NCBI GenBank assembly: GCA_017619755.1
Contig: JAFZRU010000065.1
Span: forward strand, 1 to 64,000
Reading direction: 5' to 3'
Source: Prevotella sp.
GTDB taxonomy: Bacteria > Bacteroidota > Bacteroidia > Bacteroidales > Bacteroidaceae
Length of the DNA: 64,000 bases
Shown here: in pieces, positions 1 through 9,053 of the stretch
Numbering within the stretch: the first letter of the stretch is position 1
Layout: each line of letters starts with the position of its first letter
Notes under the pieces: model-generated
Databases searched by the model: none
Told to the model about the DNA's origin: nothing
What the model saw: the letters and a program-made list of their open reading frames with translations, nothing else
Translations under genes and position numbers: made by a program

Positions 1-2257
1 CCACGGTCTCCAAACTGGCGTTGAAGGGACCGTCGCTCGGTTGCTTGCCGAAGGTCATTGCGTTGGGCGTGATGCCGATGGAGTCGTTCACTCCGATGGC
101 GTCCTCGGCAGCGTCGGGGTTGCGCATAGAGGTGTCGCCGATGTTGTAGCCTAAGTTGAGGCTCTCCCAAGTCATCACCTGACCGATGGACTTGCAGACC
201 CAGTCGCCACCGACGAGGGTCTCAGGCGGCAGCGGGTTGTAGATGATGGAGTCCTGACCCTCGGAACCCACGACCACCTCCTTGATGGAGTTGGTGTCGT
301 AGTAGAGGCCGGCGCTCTTGCCCCAGGTGAAGAGGTAGTTGGCATTGATGATTTCACCGGCGTCGTTGGTCTGCTGGCCCTTGCCCTTCCAGTCGTCAGC
401 GTTGGCGTCGAAGTGAGCCATAACGTCCCAGCGCACGGTGTTGGCGTCGAAGCCATCGACACCCACGAACTTGCCGACGACCGCGGAGGTGAGGAAGTCA
501 TCGCTGGCGGCGAAGGCATAGATGGTGGCCGGTTCGGTGAGAACCACCGGTTCGGCGTATTGCTTGGCCTCCGTGAGGGTGGTGGTGTTGTGGAAGCTGT
601 AATAGACGTTGGCACCCTCCGTCGGGCATGTGATGGTGACGGTGGACTGACCAGCCTCCCTTGCCACGGCGATGACAGGAGCAGCAGCCTTTCCCATGAT
701 GGTGACGGCAGCCTCTGCGATCTCGCTGTCAAGGTATCCGTCGCCCACGCCGAAAGCCTTCACTGTGACAGGCTTTACTACAGCAAACGGCCCTTTGTAA
801 AGAATGCCCCCCGCCGTTGTCGGATCTGAGCCATCTGTTGTGTAGTAAATTGCAGTGGAATTAGCAGCAGTGATAGTGACAATAGTCTGTCTGTCCTGCT
901 TGTCCTGCTGGATGTTGGGCTTGCTCACGGCGACGACGTTGTTCTTGGTGGAAGCCACGGCGTAGAGCGCCTGTGAGGGAAGGCTGACAATGGCCTCCTC
1001 GGACACGGCGAGCATGTCGTCGAGGGTGAGCGGGAGGAGCATGTAAGCATTGCGCGTCTTGTTGTGGATGTGCATGGCCACGACGTCGCCGGCTTTGGCG
1101 AGGATGGCGTCGTTGGCGAAGTAGTCACCCAGTTCGACACCGGTGATGCCCCCAGCGGTGAGCAGTTCGATGCCCGCAGCGACGTCGAAGTTCTCAAAGA
1201 CCGCGCTGGCCGGGTCGGTGACGGTGAGGGTGGTGGTTTCCGTCTTCACCGCCTTTCCATATCCGAGAGCCTCATAGAGGTTGGGGTTGAGGTTGAGCAC
1301 CGGCACGAAAGCGATGGCCTGCTTGATGACGGGCAGGTAAGCGTTGTCGGCAGCGATGGTGGGGCTGATGACGATGGCGTCGTAAGCCTGCAGTTCAGCC
1401 GCCGTGGGCTGTGTGGCAGCCACGTCGATGTCGGTGACATTGAACTTGCTGTCACCACTGATGAACGCATAGACCAGGTCGTCGGCGTTGCTGCCACTGA
1501 AGAGGTAGCCGATATTCTTGGCATCCTGCACTTGCGGCTCGTCGCCGTCACCCACGGTGATGTAGTAGATGTGGCATCCGTTGGTGTTGTAGATCTGGAT
1601 GTTGTAGGTGCCGTCGTCGTTGGGCGTATCGGGTGCATCGGTAGGCACCAACCACTCCTGTTCGGTATAGGCTGTCGGTGCAGACACGCTGTTGCCCTCG
1701 GGGTCTTTGAGCTGTGTGCCGGAGGTGCCGAAGCCGAGATAAAGGTTCACACCACGGGCATCGGTCACCTTGTGCGACTCCACACCCATCTTGATGATGG
1801 TTCCCGGAGCCACGTGAGGGATGACGAAGTAGTTCTTCTTCGAACCACCCAACCACAGGTAGGAGGCTCCTTGGTATGGGCCGAAACTGCTGGCGGCATT
1901 GGGCTCTTGATAGTTGACGGCGATGGCCAGCGAACGGTCGGTGGTGTTGGTGTAGAGGAGTCCTTCCAACTCGGCAATCGTCTCTCCGTTGGCTTGGAGG
2001 GTGGCACCTTCAGCTGTTCCCTGGTGGGTCACCTCCCAGAAACAGTTGTCCTTGGAGACCTCGGTGGGTTCTGTGGCGTCTTTCTTCTCCACGTCGGACC
2101 AAGCGCCCGTCGAGGGACCCTTGGCGGACTCCGCCTTGAGGTTTTCCACAGTCTTGGCGCTCCACTTGGTGAAGTCCCACGACTTACGATACGTCTCCTG
2201 CGCACTGACACAGAGGGTCAGGGCAAGGAGAAGGTTTAAAGTAAAGATTTTTTTCAT
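1..2257 (-). CDS. Secreted protein with chitobiase C-terminal-like (CHB_HEX_C) repeats, partial
   Basis: The frame is open from an ATG at 2257 to the window edge, giving at least 752 residues with the C-terminus missing. Residues 1-20 form a clear signal peptide ending in SAQ. After a TYRKSWDFTKWS segment, typical of large Bacteroidales secreted proteins, comes a beta-rich region. Around residues 465-530 there is a CHB_HEX_C-type module with the motif AIYYTTDGSDPT followed by LYKGPF and VKAF, and a second, weaker copy follows (VYYSFHNTTTL...IYAFAASD). These modules are accessory beta-sandwiches in carbohydrate-acting or surface proteins. No catalytic motif is visible in the part present. It is the last seen gene of the FAS1/SusCD unit, 145 bp after the SusD gene, and the gap holds a 9-bp tandem array. 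A role in surface glycan or protein binding is inference. Confidence 0.75.
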   Translation of the reverse strand, partial: MKKIFTLNLLLALTLCVSAQETYRKSWDFTKWSAKTVENLKAESAKGPSTGAWSDVEKKDATEPTEVSKDNCFWEVTHQGTAEGATLQANGETIAELEGLLYTNTTDRSLAIAVNYQEPNAASSFGPYQGASYLWLGGSKKNYFVIPHVAPGTIIKMGVESHKVTDARGVNLYLGFGTSGTQLKDPEGNSVSAPTAYTEQEWLVPTDAPDTPNDDGTYNIQIYNTNGCHIYYITVGDGDEPQVQDAKNIGYLFSGSNADDLVYAFISGDSKFNVTDIDVAATQPTAAELQAYDAIVISPTIAADNAYLPVIKQAIAFVPVLNLNPNLYEALGYGKAVKTETTTLTVTDPASAVFENFDVAAGIELLTAGGITGVELGDYFANDAILAKAGDVVAMHIHNKTRNAYMLLPLTLDDMLAVSEEAIVSLPSQALYAVASTKNNVVAVSKPNIQQDKQDRQTIVTITAANSTAIYYTTDGSDPTTAGGILYKGPFAVVKPVTVKAFGVGDGYLDSEIAEAAVTIMGKAAAPVIAVAREAGQSTVTITCPTEGANVYYSFHNTTTLTEAKQYAEPVVLTEPATIYAFAASDDFLTSAVVGKFVGVDGFDANTVRWDVMAHFDANADDWKGKGQQTNDAGEIINANYLFTWGKSAGLYYDTNSIKEVVVGSEGQDSIIYNPLPPETLVGGDWVCKSIGQVMTWESLNLGYNIGDTSMRNPDAAEDAIGVNDSIGITPNAMTFGKQPSDGPFNASLETV

Positions 2258-2311
2258 AATGGTATAAATTAAAATAATGGTGAATAGTCTTTTTTGGGGG
2301 GAGGATAGGGG

Positions 2312-2392
2312 CTAGAGAATCTAGAGTATCTAGAGAATCTAGAGAAACTAGAGCATCTAGAGAAACTAGAAAATCTAGAGAATCTACAGCCC
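2312..2392. repeat. Nine-unit 9-bp tandem array (CTAGAGAAT type)
   Basis: CTAGAG or a near variant recurs exactly every 9 bp at 2312, 2321, 2330, 2339, 2348, 2357, 2366, 2375 and 2384. Units vary mainly at positions 6-9. The array starts about 10 nt after the SusD stop codon (2403-2405, minus strand) and lies between that gene and the CHB_HEX_C gene. The TCTAGA core is palindromic, so both strands carry a TAG in most units. The same unit recurs at 52382-52435. Confidence 0.9.
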
Positions 2393-2402
2393 CCTACCCT
2401 CT

Positions 2403-4148
2403 CTATTGAAACTGGAGGTCGAAGGGGACCCAGTTGGCGCCGGACATGATTTTGGAGCGGACGGCGGCGGCGAGCGCGGCGTCGGAGTATTTGGCGCAGA
2501 CGCGGTCGGCGACGATGGCCGGGTCGTTGTATCTGACGGCCATCCTGTTCATGAGCGGATAGACTTTGCCCTCAGCGGCGAACTCAAGCATGGCCTCGTC
2601 GAGGATGGCCATGTCGTTGAACCTGAAGGTGCCGGTCTCTCCCAGTTCGTGGGTGTTCTCCTTCACATCCCTTGGCACGAGGCCGGTGAAGCATCCCCTG
2701 ATGCCCATGGAGGGGTATCTCCTTGTTCCCCAGTTGGCCGTACCCGTCCAATCGCACTTGGTGGGGTCGATGGTGCTTGCGAATCCCTCCCATTCCGGCA
2801 TGCCGGTGTGGAAGCAGTTGTCTGCCTCTCCCGCCTTCACGCCAGAGTTGAAGACGGCGTTCATGGCGATGAAACGCTTGAGGTGGTTGAGTGCCTCGCA
2901 AAGCATGATATGGTATTGCGTGGCCCTGTAGAGGTAGATGTGGCAGTCGTCCTGGTAAGCGTTGACCCTTGCCGTACTTCCCACGGGTCTGAACTTGGCG
3001 ATGTAGTCCTGTCCGGAGGAGTTGCCGAAGACACACTTGTACCGTGTGTCCGACGTGGTGGCTCCCGGGTTGAAGACGGCGTCGGTGAAGCGCGCCTTGC
3101 CGTTCTCCGATGGTCTCAGGAGGTACTTGTTGGGGTACTCATTGGAGAAGTGCTTGAGGAGCGTGTTGGTCTGGTTGTTCGTGTAGTCGTAGATGATGGC
3201 AGCCACCGCCTCGTAAGGGTAAGGCTGGTTGTTGTTCCAAATGGGCGAATAGTGTCCCGGTGTGGCGGCGGAAGGCAGCCAATAGACGTTGGAGCCCGGG
3301 TCCGAGGTGACGTTGATTTGCTTTCCGAGAGCGAGGAGCAAGATGTCCGCCGCCTTCTTGTACCACGCCGTGGCATCCTGGTTGGCAGCGTCGAGTGTCG
3401 CCCCCTTCCACAGACAGAGTTCGGCATACAGTCCGGCGTAAGGCGGTGACATGTAGTTCCATTTGCGGTACTGGCTGCTGGCGAGGCTGACGCTGTGGGT
3501 GGGGTCGAGCCATTCATACCAGTCGATGTCCTTGTCGGAAGCCACCCCGTCGAATCCCTGGTCGAGCGTGGTGATGCATTTGTCGATGAGTTGTTCAAGT
3601 GGCAGCATTTGGAACTTGTCCCCCGTCTTGATGTCCGTGACCTCGGTGATGGGGTCGTCGAACCACACGGCCTTTCCGTAGATTTCGGCGAGCGTCTTGT
3701 ACGTCCACACCTTCACCCTGAGCGCCGAAGCGACGAGCGCCTCCCAAGCCTCGACGTTGACATTCGGCCTTGACTTGTATTCCCTCATGTTGCTGAGGTA
3801 GTCGTTGCATGCAATGATGACCTCGTAGTACCCTTGCGGGTTGGCGTAGGAGTTGGTTTGCAGGTTCTGGTCGTAATTGTAGAGCGCGATGAGTTCGTTG
3901 GTGGACTCGTCCGCCGGTTCGATGAGTTCACCCCTCGTCTCGGTGAGGAGGATCTCCTTGTCCCCTATTTCCTGCATCTTGGTCATGATACCCAGAAAAC
4001 CTGTGTACATTTCGGTGTTGCTGGTGAAGCCCTCCTCTCCGTTGAACTCATCCTCTGTCTCGGGGTCCCAGAAGTCGGAGCAAGCCGCGAGTGCCGCCAA
4101 GCATGCGAAGAGGCATGCGATGCGAATGAATGGATTGATATGTTTCAT
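2403..4148 (-). CDS. SusD/RagB family outer-membrane lipoprotein
   Basis: This is a 581-residue lipoprotein with a signal peptide and the lipobox LAAC, lipidated at Cys23 and followed by SDFWDPE, an acidic start that fits surface export. The length, the N-terminal ITEV and TYKTLAEIYGKAVW helical region (TPR-like) and the C-terminal NRMAVRYNDPAIVADRV stretch fit the SusD/RagB fold. SusD proteins cap a SusC barrel and help capture ligand at the cell surface. The gene follows the divergent SusC at 4170-7307 by 21 bp on the same strand, so the two should form a pair. The ligand is unknown. Family assignment is firm; substrate cannot be read from the sequence. Confidence 0.88.
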   Translation of the reverse strand: MKHINPFIRIACLFACLAALAACSDFWDPETEDEFNGEEGFTSNTEMYTGFLGIMTKMQEIGDKEILLTETRGELIEPADESTNELIALYNYDQNLQTNSYANPQGYYEVIIACNDYLSNMREYKSRPNVNVEAWEALVASALRVKVWTYKTLAEIYGKAVWFDDPITEVTDIKTGDKFQMLPLEQLIDKCITTLDQGFDGVASDKDIDWYEWLDPTHSVSLASSQYRKWNYMSPPYAGLYAELCLWKGATLDAANQDATAWYKKAADILLLALGKQINVTSDPGSNVYWLPSAATPGHYSPIWNNNQPYPYEAVAAIIYDYTNNQTNTLLKHFSNEYPNKYLLRPSENGKARFTDAVFNPGATTSDTRYKCVFGNSSGQDYIAKFRPVGSTARVNAYQDDCHIYLYRATQYHIMLCEALNHLKRFIAMNAVFNSGVKAGEADNCFHTGMPEWEGFASTIDPTKCDWTGTANWGTRRYPSMGIRGCFTGLVPRDVKENTHELGETGTFRFNDMAILDEAMLEFAAEGKVYPLMNRMAVRYNDPAIVADRVCAKYSDAALAAAVRSKIMSGANWVPFDLQFQ

Positions 4149-4169
4149 GTCTTTTTCTTTTTTCTGTGA

Positions 4170-7100
4170 TTAGAATCTGAGGTTGACTCCCAGTTTGACC
4201 GCCCTTGGCGCCGTGGCCTTTGCGTAATCGACGCCTTGCATGAGGGGGCTGTAAGAATAGGAAAATTCGGGGTCGAGTCCGAGGTAGTCGGTGATGCAGA
4301 AGAGGTTTTGCCCTGTGACGAAGATGGTCCCACCCTGGATGAAATTCCACAGCGGCTTGTTCCAGTCATAGCTGAAAGTGATGTCACGCAACTTGATGTA
4401 GCTGGCATCCTCTATCCACCTGTCACTGAAGGCGTTGTTTCCCACGCGGTCGTTGTACCTGACACGTGGGATGTCGGTGTCCTGCCCTTCCATGAGCCAT
4501 CTGCGGTTGAGGGAAGTGGCCTGGTTGGAGAAGTCGCTTCCCGACTCCGTGACCCTTCTGACTGCGTTGTATGCGTCGTTTCCGTTAGAGAAGGCGAAAG
4601 TGAGGTCGAGCGCGAAGTTCTTGTACTCGAATCGGGTGAAGAGCGAACCGAAGATGTCGGGCGTGGCCGAACCTATGACGACGCGGTCGTCGCTGTCGAT
4701 AACACCATCGTTGTTGGCATCGTAGTAATGAATGTCACCGGCCTGGAATTTCTGTCCGTTGGCCGTGAGGTTGGCGGCTTCCGCCTCGGCGGTCGTCTTG
4801 AACACCCCGAGGGACTTGAGGCCGTAGAATGCGTAGGGGTTCTCCCCCACCCTCGTGATGACCTGTGCGTCATCGTTGAGCGTGGTGACTATCTCGTTGA
4901 GCGTTCCGAGGGAGTTGACCTTGTTGTCGAGCGTGGAGAGCGTTCCACCGATGGTCCATCTGAAGTCCTTGGTGTAAATGGGCGAGACGGCAAGCGTGAA
5001 TTCCAATCCCTTCGACTGGAGTTCCGCCTCGTTGTTGTAGTAGAGGCTTGAACCGAGGATGGGCGAGCGGTTTCCGGAAATCAACACGTCGGTGGCCTTG
5101 GTGGTGTAGTAGCCGGCGCCGAGGATGATGCGGTGGTGGAGGAGTGCTGCTTCGAGGCCGAAGTTGAGCGTCTGGTCCTTCTCCGCCTTGATGGCGGTGC
5201 TTGGCACGTTCGCCCTCACGATGCCGGAAATGGTCTGGTAGGGGTTGGACGTGTAGTAATACTTTCCGAACTTGGACGAGAAACGGCTGTTGCCCGTCAT
5301 GGTGATGTTGGCGTGGAGGTTGAGTTTGTCAAGCCATTCCACGGTGCTCAGCGCGGCGAGGTTCTTGGCCATCAGCACGACGTCGGCCGCCGGATAGAGC
5401 GTCATCCTGGTGGCGTCCTTGCCCACCGACGATGCTCCGTCGAAGGAGGCAGTCAGCCCCACTTTCACGAGGTTTTGGAATGTCCAGTCAGCGTGTGCGT
5501 AGATGTTCATCCAATTCCACTTGTTGTTGTAGCCGGAGAAGTATCTTCCGAGGCTCTGTGCGTCACCAAGTGTCTGGTAGAAGTCGTTGTTGGAATTGCG
5601 CCCGAAGCCCGCGTCATACTCGTAAGAGGTGGTGACGGCCTGCCATCCGGCGTTGAAATTGAACTTGTGCTGTTCTCCCACGTCGAGGCGGTAGGCGGCG
5701 TTGGCGTTGTAATACATATTGAAGGTGTGGTTGGTGCCCACCCGGATGGTGTTGTCAGCCTGTCCGTACTGGTCGAAGAGTGGTACGATGTCCTGGTTGT
5801 TGATGCCCGGAATAAAGGCCTCCTCCTGGTTGTAGTTGTAGTACATACCCACGATGCCGTTGATGGTGAGGTTTTTGACGGGGTTGTAGATGAGCTGTAT
5901 CTTGAGGTTCATGTCATACTGCCTGTTCTTTCCCGTCATGGTGTTGACGAGCGAGAGCGGGTTGCTGACGATGAAGTCCTCGTTCTCAATGGCCCCGAAC
6001 CAGTAGCTGGCGTAGGTGTTGATGAGGTTGCCATACATGTCGCTCTTGTAGGGACTGAGGAGCGGCGCCCGTCTGTATGCGGCGAGCAAGGGGTTGGTTT
6101 CGAGTGACAGCCCTTGCTCCTGGTACTGTCCCTTGAGGTAAGCCGTGTTGATGTTGGCCCTGATTTCAAATTTCTTGCTGACGAGGACGGAGGCGTTGAT
6201 TTGCGCGTTGTACCGGTCGCTGTTGGTGTTTTTGATGGTTCCCTGGTCGCCCATGTATCCGAGGGAGATGTTGTATTTGGCGATGTTGTCGCCACCCTCC
6301 ACACGGAAGAGGTAGTCCATGGTGCTGCTGTTCCTGTAGATTTCGTCCTGCCAGTCGGTGTCATACTGGTAGAGGTACGACTTGTTGGCGTCGGGGTCGG
6401 AGAGGAAGTTGAAGTCAGCGAAGAAAGCCTCCATGTTGGGGTAGTAAGTCAGTCCGATGTCGCTGAGGTAGTTTTTGTATTCGGCTGCTTTCATGAGCGG
6501 CACGCGCTTGGAGTTCCAGTTCATGCCGGCGATGGCGGAGAAGGAGATGCGGGTGTTCATGTCCGACGAACTCGCCTGGTCGGTCTCGATCATGATGACC
6601 CCGTTGGCCCCCATCGACCCATAGGCCGCCGCCTCCGCTCCCTTCAGCACGGTGATGTTTCTGATGTCGAGGCTGTTGAGCGCCTGGAAGAAGGAGCGTG
6701 AATACCCTCCGATGATTTGGCTGAGGTTGGCGTCGGGCATGTAAGGCACTCCGTTGATGACGATGAGCGGTGCGTTCTCCGCCACGAGCGAACGCACACC
6801 CCTCAGTTGCAGGAAGGCCCCCTCTCCTGTCATTCCACTCTTGTTGGTGACCTGCAGTCCCGCCACCTCGCCCTTGAGGGCGTTGTCGATGGACAATGCT
6901 CCGAGGGCGAAGTCCTTGCGGTTGATGTTGGCCATGTCGGAGGCCGCCGGGTCTCCCTGCGTGGTGGCGAAGGGCGTGACGTTGGTTTCATTGTAGCGCG
7001 TCTTGCTCTCTTCGACGAGGAACACCTTGAGGTCACGGATGTTGTTGTCGTTGACATAGAGCATCCTCTGGTAGAAGCCATCGTGCCAGATGGTGACGGG

Positions 7101-7307
7101 TGCTCCCTTTTTCACTCCCTCGATGCTGAAGCTCCCGTCGTCGGCAGTCCTGACCGCTGTGCATCCCGGCGACGTGACGATGGCGTCGGCCACGGGCTGG
7201 TTGGTGGATGAGAGCACATGTCCGTTGACTTTCTGCGCCTGTGCGCCCACCGCCGCCATGAGCGTCCATGCGAGGCACAGGATGAGTTTCTTGATGTTAT
7301 AGGTCAT
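4170..7307 (-). CDS. SusC/RagA-type TonB-dependent outer-membrane transporter, divergent
   Basis: A 1045-residue outer-membrane transporter. Residues 1-25 are a signal peptide (GAQAQ). Residues 26-100 are a carboxypeptidase-regulatory-like beta sandwich (KVNGHVLSSTNQPVADAIV). The plug shows the SusC hallmarks LIVINGVPYMP near residue 181 and ITVLKGAEAAAYGSMGANG near 218. A long barrel follows, ending in aromatic LRF. It is divergent: the usual DEVVVTG-type TonB-box region is replaced by ETNVTPFATTQGD. It should import a ligand captured by its SusD partner (2403-4148), using TonB energy. Its upstream neighbours are two FAS1 lipoproteins, 22 bp away, which points to one transcript and possibly one surface complex. 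Confidence 0.9.
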   Translation of the reverse strand: MTYNIKKLILCLAWTLMAAVGAQAQKVNGHVLSSTNQPVADAIVTSPGCTAVRTADDGSFSIEGVKKGAPVTIWHDGFYQRMLYVNDNNIRDLKVFLVEESKTRYNETNVTPFATTQGDPAASDMANINRKDFALGALSIDNALKGEVAGLQVTNKSGMTGEGAFLQLRGVRSLVAENAPLIVINGVPYMPDANLSQIIGGYSRSFFQALNSLDIRNITVLKGAEAAAYGSMGANGVIMIETDQASSSDMNTRISFSAIAGMNWNSKRVPLMKAAEYKNYLSDIGLTYYPNMEAFFADFNFLSDPDANKSYLYQYDTDWQDEIYRNSSTMDYLFRVEGGDNIAKYNISLGYMGDQGTIKNTNSDRYNAQINASVLVSKKFEIRANINTAYLKGQYQEQGLSLETNPLLAAYRRAPLLSPYKSDMYGNLINTYASYWFGAIENEDFIVSNPLSLVNTMTGKNRQYDMNLKIQLIYNPVKNLTINGIVGMYYNYNQEEAFIPGINNQDIVPLFDQYGQADNTIRVGTNHTFNMYYNANAAYRLDVGEQHKFNFNAGWQAVTTSYEYDAGFGRNSNNDFYQTLGDAQSLGRYFSGYNNKWNWMNIYAHADWTFQNLVKVGLTASFDGASSVGKDATRMTLYPAADVVLMAKNLAALSTVEWLDKLNLHANITMTGNSRFSSKFGKYYYTSNPYQTISGIVRANVPSTAIKAEKDQTLNFGLEAALLHHRIILGAGYYTTKATDVLISGNRSPILGSSLYYNNEAELQSKGLEFTLAVSPIYTKDFRWTIGGTLSTLDNKVNSLGTLNEIVTTLNDDAQVITRVGENPYAFYGLKSLGVFKTTAEAEAANLTANGQKFQAGDIHYYDANNDGVIDSDDRVVIGSATPDIFGSLFTRFEYKNFALDLTFAFSNGNDAYNAVRRVTESGSDFSNQATSLNRRWLMEGQDTDIPRVRYNDRVGNNAFSDRWIEDASYIKLRDITFSYDWNKPLWNFIQGGTIFVTGQNLFCITDYLGLDPEFSYSYSPLMQGVDYAKATAPRAVKLGVNLRF

Positions 7308-7328
7308 GTCTTATGGAAATTCAAAGGA

Positions 7329-9035
7329 TTAATAATTGTTAGCTGTAGGCCTGAGGCACCAGTGATGGAATTTCACATTGGTCTTGCCCGCCCACGTGGC
7401 ACAGCTGATTCTCATGACGATTCTCACGGGCGACCCGTCCCCCTTGATGTCGGGAATGACGAGTTCGTCTATCATCTGTCCGCCGTCGGTGTCGTAGTTG
7501 GCCGCCTTGCTGTTGCCTCCCACTTCCCTGACGTAGGTGGCATCGTACCCCTCGGGGTGCGTGTTGGACAGCGTGGTTCCCCTGTCGTAGTGGAACTCCG
7601 TGGAAGAGCCCCATGTGATGGTTCTCGACTTGTCGATTTCCTGTCCGTCAGCGAAGACGGTGACGACGACATCAAGTCCCTGGTTTTGCACGGAGCCCAT
7701 GGCAAAGCGGTAGGCTCCCGGTGGGAAGAGCCATGGCCTGACGGTGCCGTCGTCGTTGAGTTTGACAGGCGTGAAGTCCAGTTGGAAACCGTCGTCATCG
7801 GCGATTTCCGATGGCTTGTCAAAGCGGATGATGCGGTTCTCATGGTAGGGCCACACACCCGGCAGCGGCGACCAGGCAGCCACCTCCGTGTTGCACTCCT
7901 TGAAATTGAGGTTCACCCCCTTGAAATAGTTGGCCTTCTGCTCGTCGGTGCAGTTCTCGTAGTAGTAGAAGAAGTCCTTGAGCCTGTACATGAGGAGGTT
8001 GTTGGGGAGGTGCATCTTTTTCACCTTATAGACGATGCCGTTGGAGAGTTCGATGGGTTCCGAAGTGTCCACCTGCTGCACGTTGGTCCTCCACTGGGTG
8101 CTGAAGATGCTCTTGAGGTCCTGCTGGTCGGTAGTTTGCATCTGAGCCGGCGTGTATCTTTTTGAGAAGAAGGAAGTCTTGAGTATCCAGTCCTTCATGA
8201 TGCTGTCGCTCCTGGTCATCTCCCATGCGTCCAATCTCTGGTGCGCGTCTGCGAGGGCGTCGTTGATGACGTTGTTGGAGGGCAGCAGCATGGTGGCGGT
8301 GAGCGATTCGGAATTCATGTCGAAATTGACGTTCTCGAAGAAGGTGTTCCGGTAGATGAAGATGGAGTCATAGACGGTGTTCCCCTGGTCGTTGACCCCG
8401 ATGGCCTTGCTGTTCGCCCTGTCGAACTCCTTCCCTCCCGATGCGAGCACCATCTCGCGGAAGATGGAATAGTCGTCACCCAGGTCGTTGATGAAGTCGT
8501 AGAGCGACGTCGGCGTCTCAATCATCTCGGAGATGACATACACATATCCCGTGGATGTCTTGACCACTTCCTTGACCGCTCCGTTGTTGAAGAGGATGTG
8601 GTCGATGATGTTTCCCTCCAGTCCGATGGAGTCGATGGAGACGTTGACATACTTGCCGTGCCACATCATGAGCCGCGTGCCGTTTTCGAGGTTGGCGGGC
8701 GAGATGGAGATGTCGCTGACGTGCGAGCGGGTGACGAAGTCCGTTTTCTCCTGCGGCGCCTTGAAATGGTCGTTGGTGACGACGAGCATGGTGCTCAACT
8801 GCCCCTTTTGCTTCAGTTCGTCGTAGATGCCCTGCGCCTCGAAGAGTTGGTCCATATTAGAGAGGTCACTTCGGCTCTTGATGTACTCAGCCGAAGAGAT
8901 GTTGACGATTTTCAACTCGTTGTTGGAGATGACGGTGTCGGAATTGCCATAATGGTCGTCATCCTCGAGTTCTGAACATGCTGCCGGTATGCCGATGGCA
9001 AGGAGCATGAGGAATGTTTTGATGATGGTCTTCAT
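7329..9035 (-). CDS. Fasciclin (FAS1)-like surface lipoprotein
   Basis: A 568-residue lipoprotein with the lipobox PAAC (Cys20) followed by SELEDDDHY, an acidic export-type signal. Residues about 45-200 resemble a FAS1 domain: IYDELKQKGQLSTMLVVTNDHF, then NIIDHILFNNGAVKEVVKTSTGYVYVI. A second FAS1-like stretch (DFINDLGDDYSIFREMVLASGG) follows, and the last 180 residues look like a beta-sandwich ending in VKFHHWCLRP. FAS1 domains mediate adhesion or ligand binding and have no enzymatic role in general. The gene lies 18 bp after another FAS1 gene and 22 bp before a SusC gene, so it is probably a surface accessory of that transporter. The FAS1 call rests on pattern and context and is moderately sure. 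Confidence 0.72.
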   Translation of the reverse strand: MKTIIKTFLMLLAIGIPAACSELEDDDHYGNSDTVISNNELKIVNISSAEYIKSRSDLSNMDQLFEAQGIYDELKQKGQLSTMLVVTNDHFKAPQEKTDFVTRSHVSDISISPANLENGTRLMMWHGKYVNVSIDSIGLEGNIIDHILFNNGAVKEVVKTSTGYVYVISEMIETPTSLYDFINDLGDDYSIFREMVLASGGKEFDRANSKAIGVNDQGNTVYDSIFIYRNTFFENVNFDMNSESLTATMLLPSNNVINDALADAHQRLDAWEMTRSDSIMKDWILKTSFFSKRYTPAQMQTTDQQDLKSIFSTQWRTNVQQVDTSEPIELSNGIVYKVKKMHLPNNLLMYRLKDFFYYYENCTDEQKANYFKGVNLNFKECNTEVAAWSPLPGVWPYHENRIIRFDKPSEIADDDGFQLDFTPVKLNDDGTVRPWLFPPGAYRFAMGSVQNQGLDVVVTVFADGQEIDKSRTITWGSSTEFHYDRGTTLSNTHPEGYDATYVREVGGNSKAANYDTDGGQMIDELVIPDIKGDGSPVRIVMRISCATWAGKTNVKFHHWCLRPTANNY

Positions 9036-9053
9036 ATCTATTCGGTCTGATGG

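Noticed and set aside
1064-2239. Open frame of 391 codons on the plus strand
   Set aside because: Antisense to the CHB_HEX_C protein, which has a signal peptide and recognisable modules.
2312-2392. Possible CRISPR array
   Set aside because: Units are 9 bp and contiguous, with no spacers, and there are no cas genes in the window.
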